Shown: positions 33,817 to 42,032 of the stretch, piece by piece
How the letters are laid out: each line of letters opens with the position of its first letter
Position numbering within the stretch: position 1 is the first letter of the stretch
Origin: Puia sp963703355
Lineage (GTDB): Bacteria; Bacteroidota; Bacteroidia; Chitinophagales; Chitinophagaceae
Reading direction: 5' to 3'
Length of the DNA: 64,000 nt
Assembly: GCA_963703355.1 (NCBI GenBank)
Contig: OY969813.1
Location: 1,426,001-1,490,000, forward strand
Program-made: the position numbers and the translations under genes
Notes under the pieces: model-generated
The model's input: the letters and a program-made list of their open reading frames with translations, nothing else
Told to the model about the DNA's origin: nothing
Databases searched by the model: none

Positions 33817-34947
33817 TTACCCTATCACTGTTTTCAATTTTTCTACCACCAGGTCCACTTCTTTTTTTGTGTTATGGCGACTGAATGAAAAACGAACCGT
33901 TGTTCGGTCGGAATCTGGATACATAGCCTTTATGACATGTGACCCCTGTTGTGCACCACTGGTACAAGCACTCCCGCCTGATGCACAAATATGATTTATG
34001 TCAAGATTGAACAATATCATTTCTGATTTTTCGGAGTTAGGAAAACCAACACTCAGAATAGTGTATAATGACTTACCGAAAGGATCGCCATTGAAAGTGA
34101 CATCAGGAATCTCTTCCTTTAATTTCTCCGACATATAAACTTTTAATTCGTTTATATATTTACTGTCTTCTTCCATACGTTCGGATGCCAATTCCAATGC
34201 TTTGGCGAAACCGACAATTCCATAAACGTTTTCGGTACCGGCACGCATATTTCTTTCCTGGGACCCGCCATGAATATTCGGCTTTACTTTCAATTTTTCA
34301 TTTATGTAAAGCAGACCCGAGCCTTTGGGTCCATGGAATTTATGTGCAGCACCGGTCATAAAATGAATGTTCAGATTTCGCAGATCAAATTCATAGTGAC
34401 CTAACGTTTGCACCGTATCTGAATGAAAAATGGCATTGTATTTCTGACAAATCGCTGATGTCCTTTCAATATCAAGTAGATTTCCCGTTTCGTTGTTTGC
34501 GTGCATAAGCGAAACCAGTACTTTTTCCGAAAGTTCAGACAACAAATGTTCGAGATGATTCAGGTCCATATGTCCATCCGGAAGAATGTTTAACAGATGA
34601 ACTTTTGTTTCACCCGATGATTCATAATGATTAACAGTATGCAATGTAGCGTGATGTTCAAGCGGCGACGTGATAATATGTTTGCAGCCCAGGTCCTGAA
34701 CCGATGCGCGAATGGCTGCATTACTACTTTCTGTTCCGCCGCTCGTAAAAAAAATTTCAGCCGGATGAGCACGCAGCAAATTCGCAACTGTTTTCCTGGC
34801 AAGTTCGATTGCCATGCGGGATTCCCGTCCATAAGAATATATAGAAGACGGATTCCCGAATTTTTCAGTCAAAAAAGGCATCATTACTTCAAGCACCAGC
34901 GGATCCAAAGGTGTGGTGGCTGCATTATCAAAATAAATTCTCTCCAT
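33817..34947 (-). CDS. Cysteine desulfurase (NifS/IscS family)
   Basis: The 376-residue protein is a fold-type I PLP enzyme that takes sulfur from cysteine for Fe-S clusters or tRNA thiolation. It starts with YFDNAATTPLDP; the PLP lysine is Lys203 in GAAHKFHGPKG, and the persulfide-forming cysteine is Cys328 in ASGGSACTSGAQ. The short loop before this cysteine is that of the IscS/NifS group rather than SufS. No iscU or other Fe-S assembly gene is adjacent, so tRNA thiolation partners elsewhere are possible. It lies 25 bp downstream of glmM on the same strand and is likely co-transcribed. Confidence 0.93.
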   Translation of the reverse strand: MERIYFDNAATTPLDPLVLEVMMPFLTEKFGNPSSIYSYGRESRMAIELARKTVANLLRAHPAEIFFTSGGTESSNAAIRASVQDLGCKHIITSPLEHHATLHTVNHYESSGETKVHLLNILPDGHMDLNHLEHLLSELSEKVLVSLMHANNETGNLLDIERTSAICQKYNAIFHSDTVQTLGHYEFDLRNLNIHFMTGAAHKFHGPKGSGLLYINEKLKVKPNIHGGSQERNMRAGTENVYGIVGFAKALELASERMEEDSKYINELKVYMSEKLKEEIPDVTFNGDPFGKSLYTILSVGFPNSEKSEMILFNLDINHICASGGSACTSGAQQGSHVIKAMYPDSDRTTVRFSFSRHNTKKEVDLVVEKLKTVIG

Positions 34948-34972
34948 CTGGGTAAAAAATTTTGCTCAGGGT

Positions 34973-36355
34973 TTAAATAAACTCCTGAATGTCTTTCATA
35001 AGACGCCGGGCTATATTATTTGCAGTGGTTTCGAAATTGCTTTCTGCATAAATGCGAATAATCGGCTCAGTATTGGATGTGCGAAGATGCACCCAATCGT
35101 CGTCAAATTCAATCTTAAGGCCATCTTCTGTGTTTGCGGGATGATTTTTATATTTTGTTTTTATCTTGTCAAATAATTTATCAATATCTATATTTTTTTC
35201 GAGCTCAATTTTGTTTTTGGATATGAAATAATCCGGATATTTTGATCTGAAAGAGCGCATTCCATTTTTATGTCTGGCCAGTGCGCTAAGAAACAAACCT
35301 ATTCCAATTAATGCATCACGTCCGTAGTGAAGGTCGGGAATAATTATCCCTCCATTCCCCTCTCCGCCAACAACAGCATTTACTTCTTTCATTTTATTGA
35401 CGACATTGACTTCGCCTACTGCAGATGGAAAATATTGTCCTCCATTTTTAATCGTAATCTCTTTCAGAGCCTTTGTGCTGCTCATATTACTTACCGTGTT
35501 ACCTGGCTTTTGTGAAAGAACATAATCAGCAACAGCGACCAGTGTAAATTCTTCTCCAAACATTGTTCCGTCTTCACACACAAAACAAAGTCGATCCACA
35601 TCAGGATCTACCGCAATACCAAGATCTGCGCCGGATTTTTTTACTTCCGCACTTAATCCAACGAGATTCTCCGGGAGAGGTTCAGGATTATGTGCAAATT
35701 TCCCATTTATTTCCTCATTCAGTATCCTGACATTTTCAACCCCCAAAGCTTTAAGCAGCGGCGGAATAAATAAGGCCCCCGTAGAATTTATAGTGTCCAG
35801 AACGACCTTAAAATGTTTCGACCTGATTGCTGACAGATCTATCAAAGGATAATCCAGAACTGCCTGAATATGTTTATGCAGGTAACTGTTATCAACATTG
35901 TAATTCCCTATTTTATCAACCGGGGCAAAAGAAAACGCTTCATTGGAGGCTTTTTCGAGAATCCATTTCCCGTTAGCTGAACTAATAAACTCTCCGGTAC
36001 TGTTCAGAAGTTTAAGTGCGTTCCATTCCTTTGCATTGTGACTTGCTGTTATGATGATTCCACCAGCAGCTCTCTCACTGATTACAGCCAGTTCTACGGT
36101 TGGGGTTGTAGACAACCCTAGATCATGCACATCGAGACCAAGTCCCGTTAATGTGCTTACAACCAGGTTTCGCACCATTTCGCCACTTAGTCTCCCATCC
36201 CTCCCAATCACGATTTTCTTGGCATGGGTAACAGACTCTTTTATCCATGTGCCGTATGCCGCAGTAAACTTTACAATGTCCAGCGGAGTTAGATTTTCAT
36301 TAGGTTTGCCGCCGATTGTTCCCCGAATACCCGAAATACTCTTTATCAGTGCCAC
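34973..36355 (-). CDS. glmM: Phosphoglucosamine mutase
   Basis: The 460-residue phosphohexomutase converts glucosamine-6-phosphate to glucosamine-1-phosphate for cell-wall synthesis. The phosphoserine is Ser105 in ITASHNAKEWN, the metal loop is DPDVDR (250-255), the sugar loop GGEGNGG and the phosphate loop RTSNTEPIIR. The start is a GTG at 36355: an in-frame stop lies five codons upstream and no ATG is available. Bacteroidota annotate this type as GlmM, though phosphomannomutase activity cannot be excluded. A TATTTTTG box (36386-36379) lies 23 nt before the start. Confidence 0.9.
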   Translation of the reverse strand: MALIKSISGIRGTIGGKPNENLTPLDIVKFTAAYGTWIKESVTHAKKIVIGRDGRLSGEMVRNLVVSTLTGLGLDVHDLGLSTTPTVELAVISERAAGGIIITASHNAKEWNALKLLNSTGEFISSANGKWILEKASNEAFSFAPVDKIGNYNVDNSYLHKHIQAVLDYPLIDLSAIRSKHFKVVLDTINSTGALFIPPLLKALGVENVRILNEEINGKFAHNPEPLPENLVGLSAEVKKSGADLGIAVDPDVDRLCFVCEDGTMFGEEFTLVAVADYVLSQKPGNTVSNMSSTKALKEITIKNGGQYFPSAVGEVNVVNKMKEVNAVVGGEGNGGIIIPDLHYGRDALIGIGLFLSALARHKNGMRSFRSKYPDYFISKNKIELEKNIDIDKLFDKIKTKYKNHPANTEDGLKIEFDDDWVHLRTSNTEPIIRIYAESNFETTANNIARRLMKDIQEFI

Positions 36356-36378
36356 AGACGATGAGGTTTAATTGAGTG

Positions 36379-36386
36379 CAAAAATA
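36379..36386 (-). promoter_or_regulatory. -7 box TATTTTTG before glmM
   Basis: TATTTTTG on the minus strand, 23 nt before the GTG start at 36355. TCTG lies 21 nt upstream as a one-mismatch -33 element. Confidence 0.45.
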
Positions 36387-36518
36387 CGGTTTTACGATTA
36401 ACGCTTTCAGATTTCAGCCACTATGCCATGGACATTAAAAGCTAATCGGTGCGATATATTACCTGACTCGCCCTTAAATGTGTTCGTTTAATTTTTAAAT
36501 GACTCACTGTAGTTAATC

Positions 36519-37628
36519 TCAGGAATCAAGCCTGATAAGGGCGATAAACTCATCAAACAGATAACGGCTGTCGTGTGGACCCGGTGTTGCTTCAGGGTGA
36601 TATTGAACAGAGAACACCGGTTGATTTTTAAGACGAATACCCTCAATTGAATTATCATTGAGATTGAGGTGGGTTATTTCTACATTTTCGTTCTTTCTCA
36701 CGGCAACCGGATCAACTCCAAATCCATGATTTTGAGTTGTGATCTCACATCTACCAGTCAACAGGTTTTTAACAGGATGGTTAAGTCCTCGATGGCCATG
36801 ATGCATTTTAAATGTAGGTATTCCATTTGCCAGCGCAAGTAATTGATGACCAAGGCAGATTCCGAACAATGGTTTTTTTTCTTTGAGAATATCTTTGACC
36901 GTTTCGATAGCATAATTCATAGAAGCAGGATCGCCCGGGCCGTTTGAAAGGAAATATCCCGAAGGCTTGAATTCATTCATTGTTTTCAAATCAGTTTTGG
37001 CCGGAAATACTTTTACAAAAGCACCCCGATCAATCATGCATTGAACTATATTTTTCTTGACACCATAATCCAGTACTGCAATTCGTATGGTTGAATCAGG
37101 ATTTCCGGCTTCATAGATCCTATCAGTGGAAACGGCGGAAGCTAATTCAAGTCCGTCCATATCAGGAACTTCACTCAATCGATTTTTTAATTCATTTATA
37201 TCATTTATTTCTGAAGAAATGATGCAATTCATGGCTCCTTTGAGGCGAACATGGGTTACGAGCGCTCTTGTGTCTACCCCTTCTATGCAAACAATCTGAT
37301 TAGCTTTAAGATAATCATCTAATGATCCCTTAGCTTTTATACGTGAAAATTGTTCCTCCAGGTTACGCCCTATCAACCCCCTTATTTTCACACTATCAGA
37401 TTCTACATCATCGTCTTTTACGCCATAATTGCCGATATGGACGCTATTCATAATTAAGACCTGACCATAGTAACTTGGGTCTGTAAACACTTCCTGATAG
37501 CCGGTCATTCCGGTATTAAAGCAGATTTCACCGGAAGTTGTTCCGATTTTACCAAAACCCCGGCCATGATGTACGGTACCGTCAGCCAGCACTAATATCG
37601 CGGGACGAAGGGAAGATGTATTGGGCAT
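36519..37628 (-). CDS. carA: Carbamoyl-phosphate synthase small subunit
   Basis: The 369-residue protein is the glutaminase subunit that supplies ammonia to CarB for arginine and pyrimidine synthesis. The N-domain shows GEICFNTGMTGYQEVFTDPSY; the C-terminal class I amidotransferase shows FLSNGPGDP, the nucleophile cysteine in LFGICLGHQLLA and the His-Glu pair in QYHPEATPGPHD. The ATG at 37628 is chosen; the longer frame needs a TTG at 37649. carB is not adjacent. A strong terminator separates it from rplQ, so it must have its own promoter within the roughly 50 bp upstream (a TACTTTG-like sequence is present but one base short of consensus). Confidence 0.95.
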   Translation of the reverse strand: MPNTSSLRPAILVLADGTVHHGRGFGKIGTTSGEICFNTGMTGYQEVFTDPSYYGQVLIMNSVHIGNYGVKDDDVESDSVKIRGLIGRNLEEQFSRIKAKGSLDDYLKANQIVCIEGVDTRALVTHVRLKGAMNCIISSEINDINELKNRLSEVPDMDGLELASAVSTDRIYEAGNPDSTIRIAVLDYGVKKNIVQCMIDRGAFVKVFPAKTDLKTMNEFKPSGYFLSNGPGDPASMNYAIETVKDILKEKKPLFGICLGHQLLALANGIPTFKMHHGHRGLNHPVKNLLTGRCEITTQNHGFGVDPVAVRKNENVEITHLNLNDNSIEGIRLKNQPVFSVQYHPEATPGPHDSRYLFDEFIALIRLDS

Positions 37629-37669
37629 TGTTCGTAAAAAGTTTTGCAAAGTAAACGAATTCCCGGGTC

Positions 37670-37702
37670 AAAAATAAAAAGCAGAACCTCATCGGTTCTG
37701 CT
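37670..37702. terminator. Intrinsic terminator after rplQ (also able to act rightward)
   Basis: AGCAGAACC (37680-37688) and GGTTCTGCT (37694-37702) form a 9-bp stem with a 5-nt loop. On the minus strand it is followed by TTTTTATTTTT, closing the alpha ribosomal operon before carA. On the plus strand a run of seven T follows as well. Confidence 0.92.
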
Positions 37703-37726
37703 TTTTTTACATAACATGGTTGAATA

Positions 37727-38224
37727 TTATTCAGGTTTTTGTTCTTCTTTTGAATCCGTTTTTTCCGGCTCAACGTTAGTGATATTTTCTGATTTCTTTT
37801 TTCCACCTGCACGACGGGTCTTTTTCCCTGCTTCCTTAACTTCTCCTTTGCCCTTTCCGTAAATTTCGTTGAAGTCAACCAGTTCGATCATCGCTGTTTC
37901 GGCGGCATCCCCGGCTCTTTTGCCTAATTTGATAATGCGCGTATAACCACCCGGACGGCCCGCTACCTTTTCTGCTACAACGCCAAAAAGTTCGGTAATT
38001 GCTTCTTTATCCTGTAAATAGCTGAACACAACTCGACGCTGATGTGTTGTATTTTCTTTTGATTTTGTAATCAGTGGTTCAATATATGTTCTCAATACTT
38101 TAGCTTTTGCGAGTGTAGTCACTATTCTTTTATGACTGATTAACTGGCTTGCCAGGTTACTGAGCAGCGCGCTTCTGTGGGAAGCGGTTCTGCCTAAATT
38201 ATTAATTTTATCTCCGTGACGCAT
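37727..38224 (-). CDS. rplQ: 50S ribosomal protein L17
   Basis: The 165-residue protein has the L17 core (MRHGDKINNLGRTASHRSALLSNLASQLISHKRI...TTLAKAKVLRTYIEPLI...GGYTRIIKLGKRAGDAAETAMIELVD). A C-terminal tail of about 45 charged residues (KGKGEVKEAGKKTRRAGGKKK then an acidic end) makes it longer than the roughly 120-130-residue proteobacterial version; such tails are common in Bacteroidota. It is the last gene of the alpha operon, separated from rpoA by 138 bp that hold a repeat hairpin. Confidence 0.97.
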   Translation of the reverse strand: MRHGDKINNLGRTASHRSALLSNLASQLISHKRIVTTLAKAKVLRTYIEPLITKSKENTTHQRRVVFSYLQDKEAITELFGVVAEKVAGRPGGYTRIIKLGKRAGDAAETAMIELVDFNEIYGKGKGEVKEAGKKTRRAGGKKKSENITNVEPEKTDSKEEQKPE

Positions 38225-38276
38225 GACATTGTTTGTTTAAACTTTGCACCGTGTCAGGAATTGCAAAGCGATGATA

Positions 38277-38360
38277 AAAAGTATAAGAATGTAGGAGTAT
38301 AAGGGTATAAGAGTTAGGCGGAATTCATTTTCTTCCTATTCTCTCATACTTTTATACTTG
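38277..38360. repeat. Imperfect inverted repeat of GTATAAG words inside the rpoA-rplQ spacer
   Basis: The left side reads AAGTATAAGAATGTAGGAGT and continues with AAGGGTATAAGAG; the right side (about 38333-38360) holds the imperfect complement (CCTATTCTCTCATACTTTTA). It resembles the 8-bp-word hairpins at 3130 and 22311 but is located between two co-directional genes of one ribosomal operon. Confidence 0.6.
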
Positions 38361-38362
38361 TA

Positions 38363-39358
38363 TTATTCGTCGTCCAACTTCAATTTCGAAAGGTCCATGC
38401 CAAAATGCAGACCTCTCTCGTGTAATACCTGTTCAATTTCAGCAAGAGATTTCTGTCCGAAATTGCGGAATTTCATCAGATCTTCCTGTTCATATGTTAC
38501 CAATTCACTAAGGCTGTTAATTTTAGCGGCTTTCAAACAATTGAATGCCCTTACTGAAAGGTCCAGATCTTCCAAAGGTGTCTTCAATACTTTACGCAGC
38601 TGAAGCGTTTGCTCATCAACCAAATCTTCTTTCTTTTCTTCCTTATTATCAAAAGTTATATTCTCATCAGTAATAATCATTAGATGCTGGATGAGAATCC
38701 GGGAAGCCTGTTTAACAGCTTCTTCAGGATGAATAGTTCCATCCGTAGAAACTTCCATCAGCAGCTTTTCGAAATCCGTTCTTTGCTCCACACGTGTATT
38801 CTCAATGGAATACCGAACATTTTTGATAGGAGTAAAAATTGCATCAGTTGGTATGTATCCAAATAAAGCATCTTTGGGTTTATTATCCTCTGCAGGAACA
38901 TATCCGCGACCCTTGCCAATGGTGATTTCGATGTCAACCCTGGCCGATGCATCCATCGTACAGATCAGCAGATTTGGGTTCATCACTTCAAAACTCGGCA
39001 ATGCATCACCAATTGTTGCTGCGGTGAATTCAGTCTTATTTTTCAGGCTTAGAGTAATTTTTTCCTGTGCAACTTCGTGGTCCACTTTCTTTTTGAAACG
39101 CACCTGTTTCAGATTCAGGATGATTTCAACCACATCTTCCGTAACACCTTTCAGCGTAGCGAATTCATGATCCGCTCCTTCTATTTTTACACCGATAATT
39201 GCATATCCTTCTAAAGAATTGAGCAATACTCTGCGAAGGGCATTACCTATTGTAACACCATAACCTGGTTCCAGAGGTTTGAATTCGAATTGCGCTTCGA
39301 AATCGGTCGCTTTTTGCAGGATGATTTTGTCTGGTTTCTGGAAATTTAAAATGGCCAT
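38363..39358 (-). CDS. rpoA: DNA-directed RNA polymerase subunit alpha
   Basis: The 331-residue protein has the N-terminal assembly domain (LEPGYGVTIGNALRRVLLNSLEGYAI) and the C-terminal DNA- and activator-contacting domain (about 255-325, TPLEDLDLSVRAFNCLKAAKINSLSELVTYEQEDLMKFRNFGQKSLAEIEQVL). The linker is of usual length. It lies between rpsD (39-bp gap) and rplQ in the alpha operon, as in most bacteria. Confidence 0.98.
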   Translation of the reverse strand: MAILNFQKPDKIILQKATDFEAQFEFKPLEPGYGVTIGNALRRVLLNSLEGYAIIGVKIEGADHEFATLKGVTEDVVEIILNLKQVRFKKKVDHEVAQEKITLSLKNKTEFTAATIGDALPSFEVMNPNLLICTMDASARVDIEITIGKGRGYVPAEDNKPKDALFGYIPTDAIFTPIKNVRYSIENTRVEQRTDFEKLLMEVSTDGTIHPEEAVKQASRILIQHLMIITDENITFDNKEEKKEDLVDEQTLQLRKVLKTPLEDLDLSVRAFNCLKAAKINSLSELVTYEQEDLMKFRNFGQKSLAEIEQVLHERGLHFGMDLSKLKLDDE

Positions 39359-39397
39359 ATTAAAAATTTCGATTTAACGAATGATGAATGCTTGAAA

Positions 39398-40003
39398 TTA
39401 TTTACTGTATAATTCTACAATTAGTTGTTCCTTAATATTCTCAGGAATACTTTCTCTTTCAGGATATGCAACAAAGGTTCCTTTCATTTCTGTTTCATTC
39501 CAGTCGAGCCAATTGATCTTGTTATTTTTACCCTTTGCTGCAGCAGTAATACCTGCATTACTCTGAGAAGTTGATTTGAGACCTATAACATCTCCTGGTT
39601 TAAGTTGAAAAGAAGGCACATTTACCACTTCTCCATTCACTGTGATATGTTTATGCGAAACCAGTTGACGGGCTCCTGGTCTTGAATTAGCTATACCCAG
39701 GCGATAAACGGTATTATCTAACCGGGATTCCAATAGACGTATCAGGTTTTCACCTGTAACACCTTTTTTTCTCGATGCTTCGTCGAAGGTTTTGCGAAAC
39801 TGCCGCTCGAGTACTCCGTATGTGTACTTCGCTTTTTGCTTTTCTTTAAGCTGAATTGCATATTCCCCCAGTGTCTTTCTCTTTTTTGTAGCACCGTGCT
39901 GGCCTGGAGGATTGCTGGTTTTAGTCAGCCATTTTCCGTTTCCTAATATTGGTTCACCAAATTTGCGGGAGATTTTGGTTTTTGGACCTGTGTATCTTGC
40001 CAT
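39398..40003 (-). CDS. rpsD: 30S ribosomal protein S4
   Basis: The 201-residue protein begins MARYTGPKTKISRKFGEPI; an upstream extension of the frame by 38 residues is rejected because this is the conserved start. The S4 RNA-binding domain (LESRLDNTVYRLGIANSRPGARQLVSHKHITVNGEVVNVPSFQLKPGD) is intact. The N-terminal zinc-binding cysteines of C+ S4 proteins are absent, so it is the C- form. In E. coli S4 represses the alpha operon; whether it does so here is unknown. Confidence 0.97.
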   Translation of the reverse strand: MARYTGPKTKISRKFGEPILGNGKWLTKTSNPPGQHGATKKRKTLGEYAIQLKEKQKAKYTYGVLERQFRKTFDEASRKKGVTGENLIRLLESRLDNTVYRLGIANSRPGARQLVSHKHITVNGEVVNVPSFQLKPGDVIGLKSTSQSNAGITAAAKGKNNKINWLDWNETEMKGTFVAYPERESIPENIKEQLIVELYSK

Positions 40004-40086
40004 GTTATGTTTTAGATTTTTAAGTTCCCGGTCAGGATTGTGAAAAATCTTAAAATTGAATCCTGACCAGCTTGTTAATAAATTAT

Positions 40087-40494
40087 TTAAACCCTTCTCT
40101 TTTTTGGAGGACGGCAACCATTGTGAGGTAAAGGCGTAACGTCTTTAATCATTACTACTTCTATACCGTTGTTAGCCAAAGATCTGATCGCGCTTTCACG
40201 GCCTGACCCTGGTCCTTTAACAAATACATCGACTCTTTTTAGGCCTGCATCCAAAGCTGTCTTGGCGGCATCCGCAGAGGCCATCTGAGCAGCATATGGT
40301 GTATTCTTTTTTGAGCCTTTGAAACCCATTTTACCGGCACTGCTCCAGGAGATGAGCTGGCCATTTTTATTGGTAATACTTACAATAATGTTGTTAAAAC
40401 TTGCGGAAATATGGGCATCTCCATAAGCTTCCACCTTAACCACTCTTTTTTTTGCTGCAGCTTTTACACTGGTAGCTTGTTGCGCTTTAGCCAT
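40087..40494 (-). CDS. rpsK: 30S ribosomal protein S11
   Basis: The 135-residue protein contains the S11 core ending VTPLPHNGCRPPKKRRV, with VKGPGSGRESAIRSLANNGIEV before it. It forms part of the platform of the small subunit near the mRNA exit and the 3' end of 16S rRNA. An N-terminal Ala/Lys/Gln-rich stretch (MAKAQQATSVKAAAKKRVV) is slightly extended. It is followed by rpsD after 83 bp. Confidence 0.97.
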   Translation of the reverse strand: MAKAQQATSVKAAAKKRVVKVEAYGDAHISASFNNIIVSITNKNGQLISWSSAGKMGFKGSKKNTPYAAQMASADAAKTALDAGLKRVDVFVKGPGSGRESAIRSLANNGIEVVMIKDVTPLPHNGCRPPKKRRV

Positions 40495-40636
40495 TTTTCG
40501 AATTAGGTAATCTGGTTATAAATATTTTCCGATAACCGGAATCGAATCAATCCTCCCCGCGCACCCCGTATCTGGTATTGATTCTGAAATTGGTGCTTTA
40601 AATTTTATTAGTACTGACAATATTGTCAGGTTAATA

Positions 40637-41017
40637 CTACTTTTTAGGTGCCTTCTTCTTGCCCGCAACAGTTCTTCGCTTACCCTTTCTTGTTCTGCTG
40701 TTCGTACGCGTGCGTTGGCCTCGAACGGGCAGACCTTTACGATGACGTACACCACGGTAACAGGCAATATCCAAAAGACGTTTGATACTCATCTGAACTT
40801 CAGACCTCAAAGCTCCTTCGACTTTTAATTCATTCGTAATGATATTTCTGATGGAATTTAATTCTTCATCATTCCACTGAGATACTTTTTTGTCAAAGCT
40901 GATTCCGGCTTTATTCAGAATATACTTTGCAGTCGATGGGCCTATTCCGAAGATATAGGTCAATCCAATTTCACCTCTTTTATTTTTTGGTAAGTCTACA
41001 CCGGCAATACGCGCCAT
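40637..41017 (-). CDS. rpsM: 30S ribosomal protein S13
   Basis: The 126-residue protein starts MARIAGVDLPKNKRGEIGLTYIFGIG and has the basic C-terminal tail RGVRHRKGLPVRGQRTRTNSRTRKG that contacts P-site tRNA. The spacer to rpsK is 142 bp, long for a ribosomal operon, and contains a perfect 16-bp palindrome, CTGACAATATTGTCAG (40614-40629), just after the stop; this could be a processing or attenuation structure. Confidence 0.97.
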   Translation of the reverse strand: MARIAGVDLPKNKRGEIGLTYIFGIGPSTAKYILNKAGISFDKKVSQWNDEELNSIRNIITNELKVEGALRSEVQMSIKRLLDIACYRGVRHRKGLPVRGQRTRTNSRTRKGKRRTVAGKKKAPKK

Positions 41018-41054
41018 CTTATATTTTTTTCTTTTTTAAGTTTGTACACAACTA

Positions 41055-41171
41055 TTATCCCTGTCTCTGTTTGAAACGTGGATTCTTCTTATTGATAATA
41101 TACAATTTTCCCTTCCGACGCACGATCTTACAATCAACGCTGCGCTTTTTTATAGATGCCCGAACTTTCAT
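41055..41171 (-). CDS. rpmJ: 50S ribosomal protein L36
   Basis: This 38-residue gene reads MKVRASIKKRSVDCKIVRRK and ends NPRFKQRQG. It is the short L36 form with a single cysteine where zinc-binding versions have C-x2-C-x12-C-x4-H, so it looks like the zinc-free type. It lies between infA (53-bp gap) and rpsM (37-bp gap), its standard place. Confidence 0.95.
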   Translation of the reverse strand: MKVRASIKKRSVDCKIVRRKGKLYIINKKNPRFKQRQG

Positions 41172-41224
41172 ACAAGTTATTTTAAAGTAAAAATTCCTTC
41201 TTTTTTCATTGAGCGTCAGACTCG

Positions 41225-41443
41225 TTACTTATATCTGAAAATAATCCTTCCTCTGGTTAAATCATATGGACTCATTTCAACTCCCACTTTATCTCCTGGC
41301 AATATTCTGATATAATGCATTCTCATTTTCCCCGAAATGGTAGCCAGAATTTCATGCCCATTTTCCAGTTTCACCTTAAACATGGCATTGGAAAGTGCTT
41401 CGACAATAGATCCATCCTGTTTAATGAGCGCTTGTTTAGCCAT
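41225..41443 (-). CDS. infA: Translation initiation factor IF-1
   Basis: The 72-residue protein is an OB-fold factor that occupies the ribosomal A site during initiation. It reads MAKQALIKQDGSIVEALSNA at the start and LTRGRIIFRYK at the end; family features GHEILATISGKMRMHYIRILPGDKVGVEMSPYD-type segments are all recognisable. Here it appears to be the first gene of the alpha operon: the gene upstream encodes an unrelated small protein rather than SecY or methionine aminopeptidase. Confidence 0.97.
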   Translation of the reverse strand: MAKQALIKQDGSIVEALSNAMFKVKLENGHEILATISGKMRMHYIRILPGDKVGVEMSPYDLTRGRIIFRYK

Positions 41444-41457
41444 AGATTTTGGGAGCG

Positions 41458-41465
41458 CAAAGATA
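41458..41465 (-). promoter_or_regulatory. -7 box TATCTTTG upstream of infA, probable alpha-operon promoter
   Basis: TATCTTTG on the minus strand (41465-41458) lies 14 nt before the infA ATG. TTTT occurs 20 nt upstream at the -33 position (three of four match). This would make infA the promoter-proximal gene of the ribosomal cluster. Confidence 0.55.
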
Positions 41466-41562
41466 ATATTACTCGGTGAAAGAATAAAATTTCATCGAAT
41501 AAATATCCGCGGACCTTCAACTTAGGGTGTTATACACATCAGAAAGCGGGAAAAAGCCTGTT

Positions 41563-41961
41563 CTAAACCCTGGTCAGGTCGACTTTTGTCATTTGGTGAT
41601 AGAAATTCTGGAGTTCATGGACCCCTATTGAGCGATGGATGTGACGGTGATCTTCCCTATACCATATCTCAAATTCATCGAATTGGTCCGTTTTAGGAAT
41701 GAGGATTCTGAATGGTCCTCTTAAATACTTAACTGTCTGATCTCCATTTACTTGTTTCTCAAATCCCAGCTTATGAAGTTGTACGTCATCGACAGGAATA
41801 GGATACAGATCATTGGGTTCAAACCAATCTTCCTGGTCACCGTTATGGACGCAAACCTGCCTGTCTTCCAGGTTAATAGCAGAAACCTGACCTTCAGAAC
41901 GTTGCCCTGCGAAATCCGTTTGAACGATGTCTCCTTCTTTAATATCCTGAAATCTGATCAT
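41563..41961 (-). CDS. Hypothetical protein, Tudor/SH3-like N-terminus
   Basis: The 132-residue acidic cytoplasmic protein starts MIRFQDIKEGDIVQTDFAGQ; the first 50 residues alternate as in a small beta-barrel (EGDIVQTDF...EGQVSAINLEDRQVCVH). The C-terminal part (GPFRILIPKTDQFDEFEIWYREDHRHIHRSIGVHELQNFYHQMT) looks like a mixed helix-strand domain. I do not recognise a family with certainty. It lies 119 bp upstream of infA and 71 bp downstream of the small membrane protein on the same strand. Confidence 0.65.
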   Translation of the reverse strand: MIRFQDIKEGDIVQTDFAGQRSEGQVSAINLEDRQVCVHNGDQEDWFEPNDLYPIPVDDVQLHKLGFEKQVNGDQTVKYLRGPFRILIPKTDQFDEFEIWYREDHRHIHRSIGVHELQNFYHQMTKVDLTRV

Positions 41962-42032
41962 AAGGCCTTGTTTTTGAGGTTATGAATATAAAAAAATTAT
42001 ACGAATTCAGACTGCATAAAGCGTAATCTTAT

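Noticed and set aside
33678..33884. 68-residue plus-strand frame
   Set aside because: It starts at a TTG that coincides with a promoter -33 element, crosses a strong terminator and runs into the convergent cysteine desulfurase; no sign of a real protein.
39398..40117. Longer rpsD frame with 38 extra N-terminal residues
   Set aside because: The conserved S4 start MARYTGPK is at 40003; the extra residues are translated intergenic sequence.
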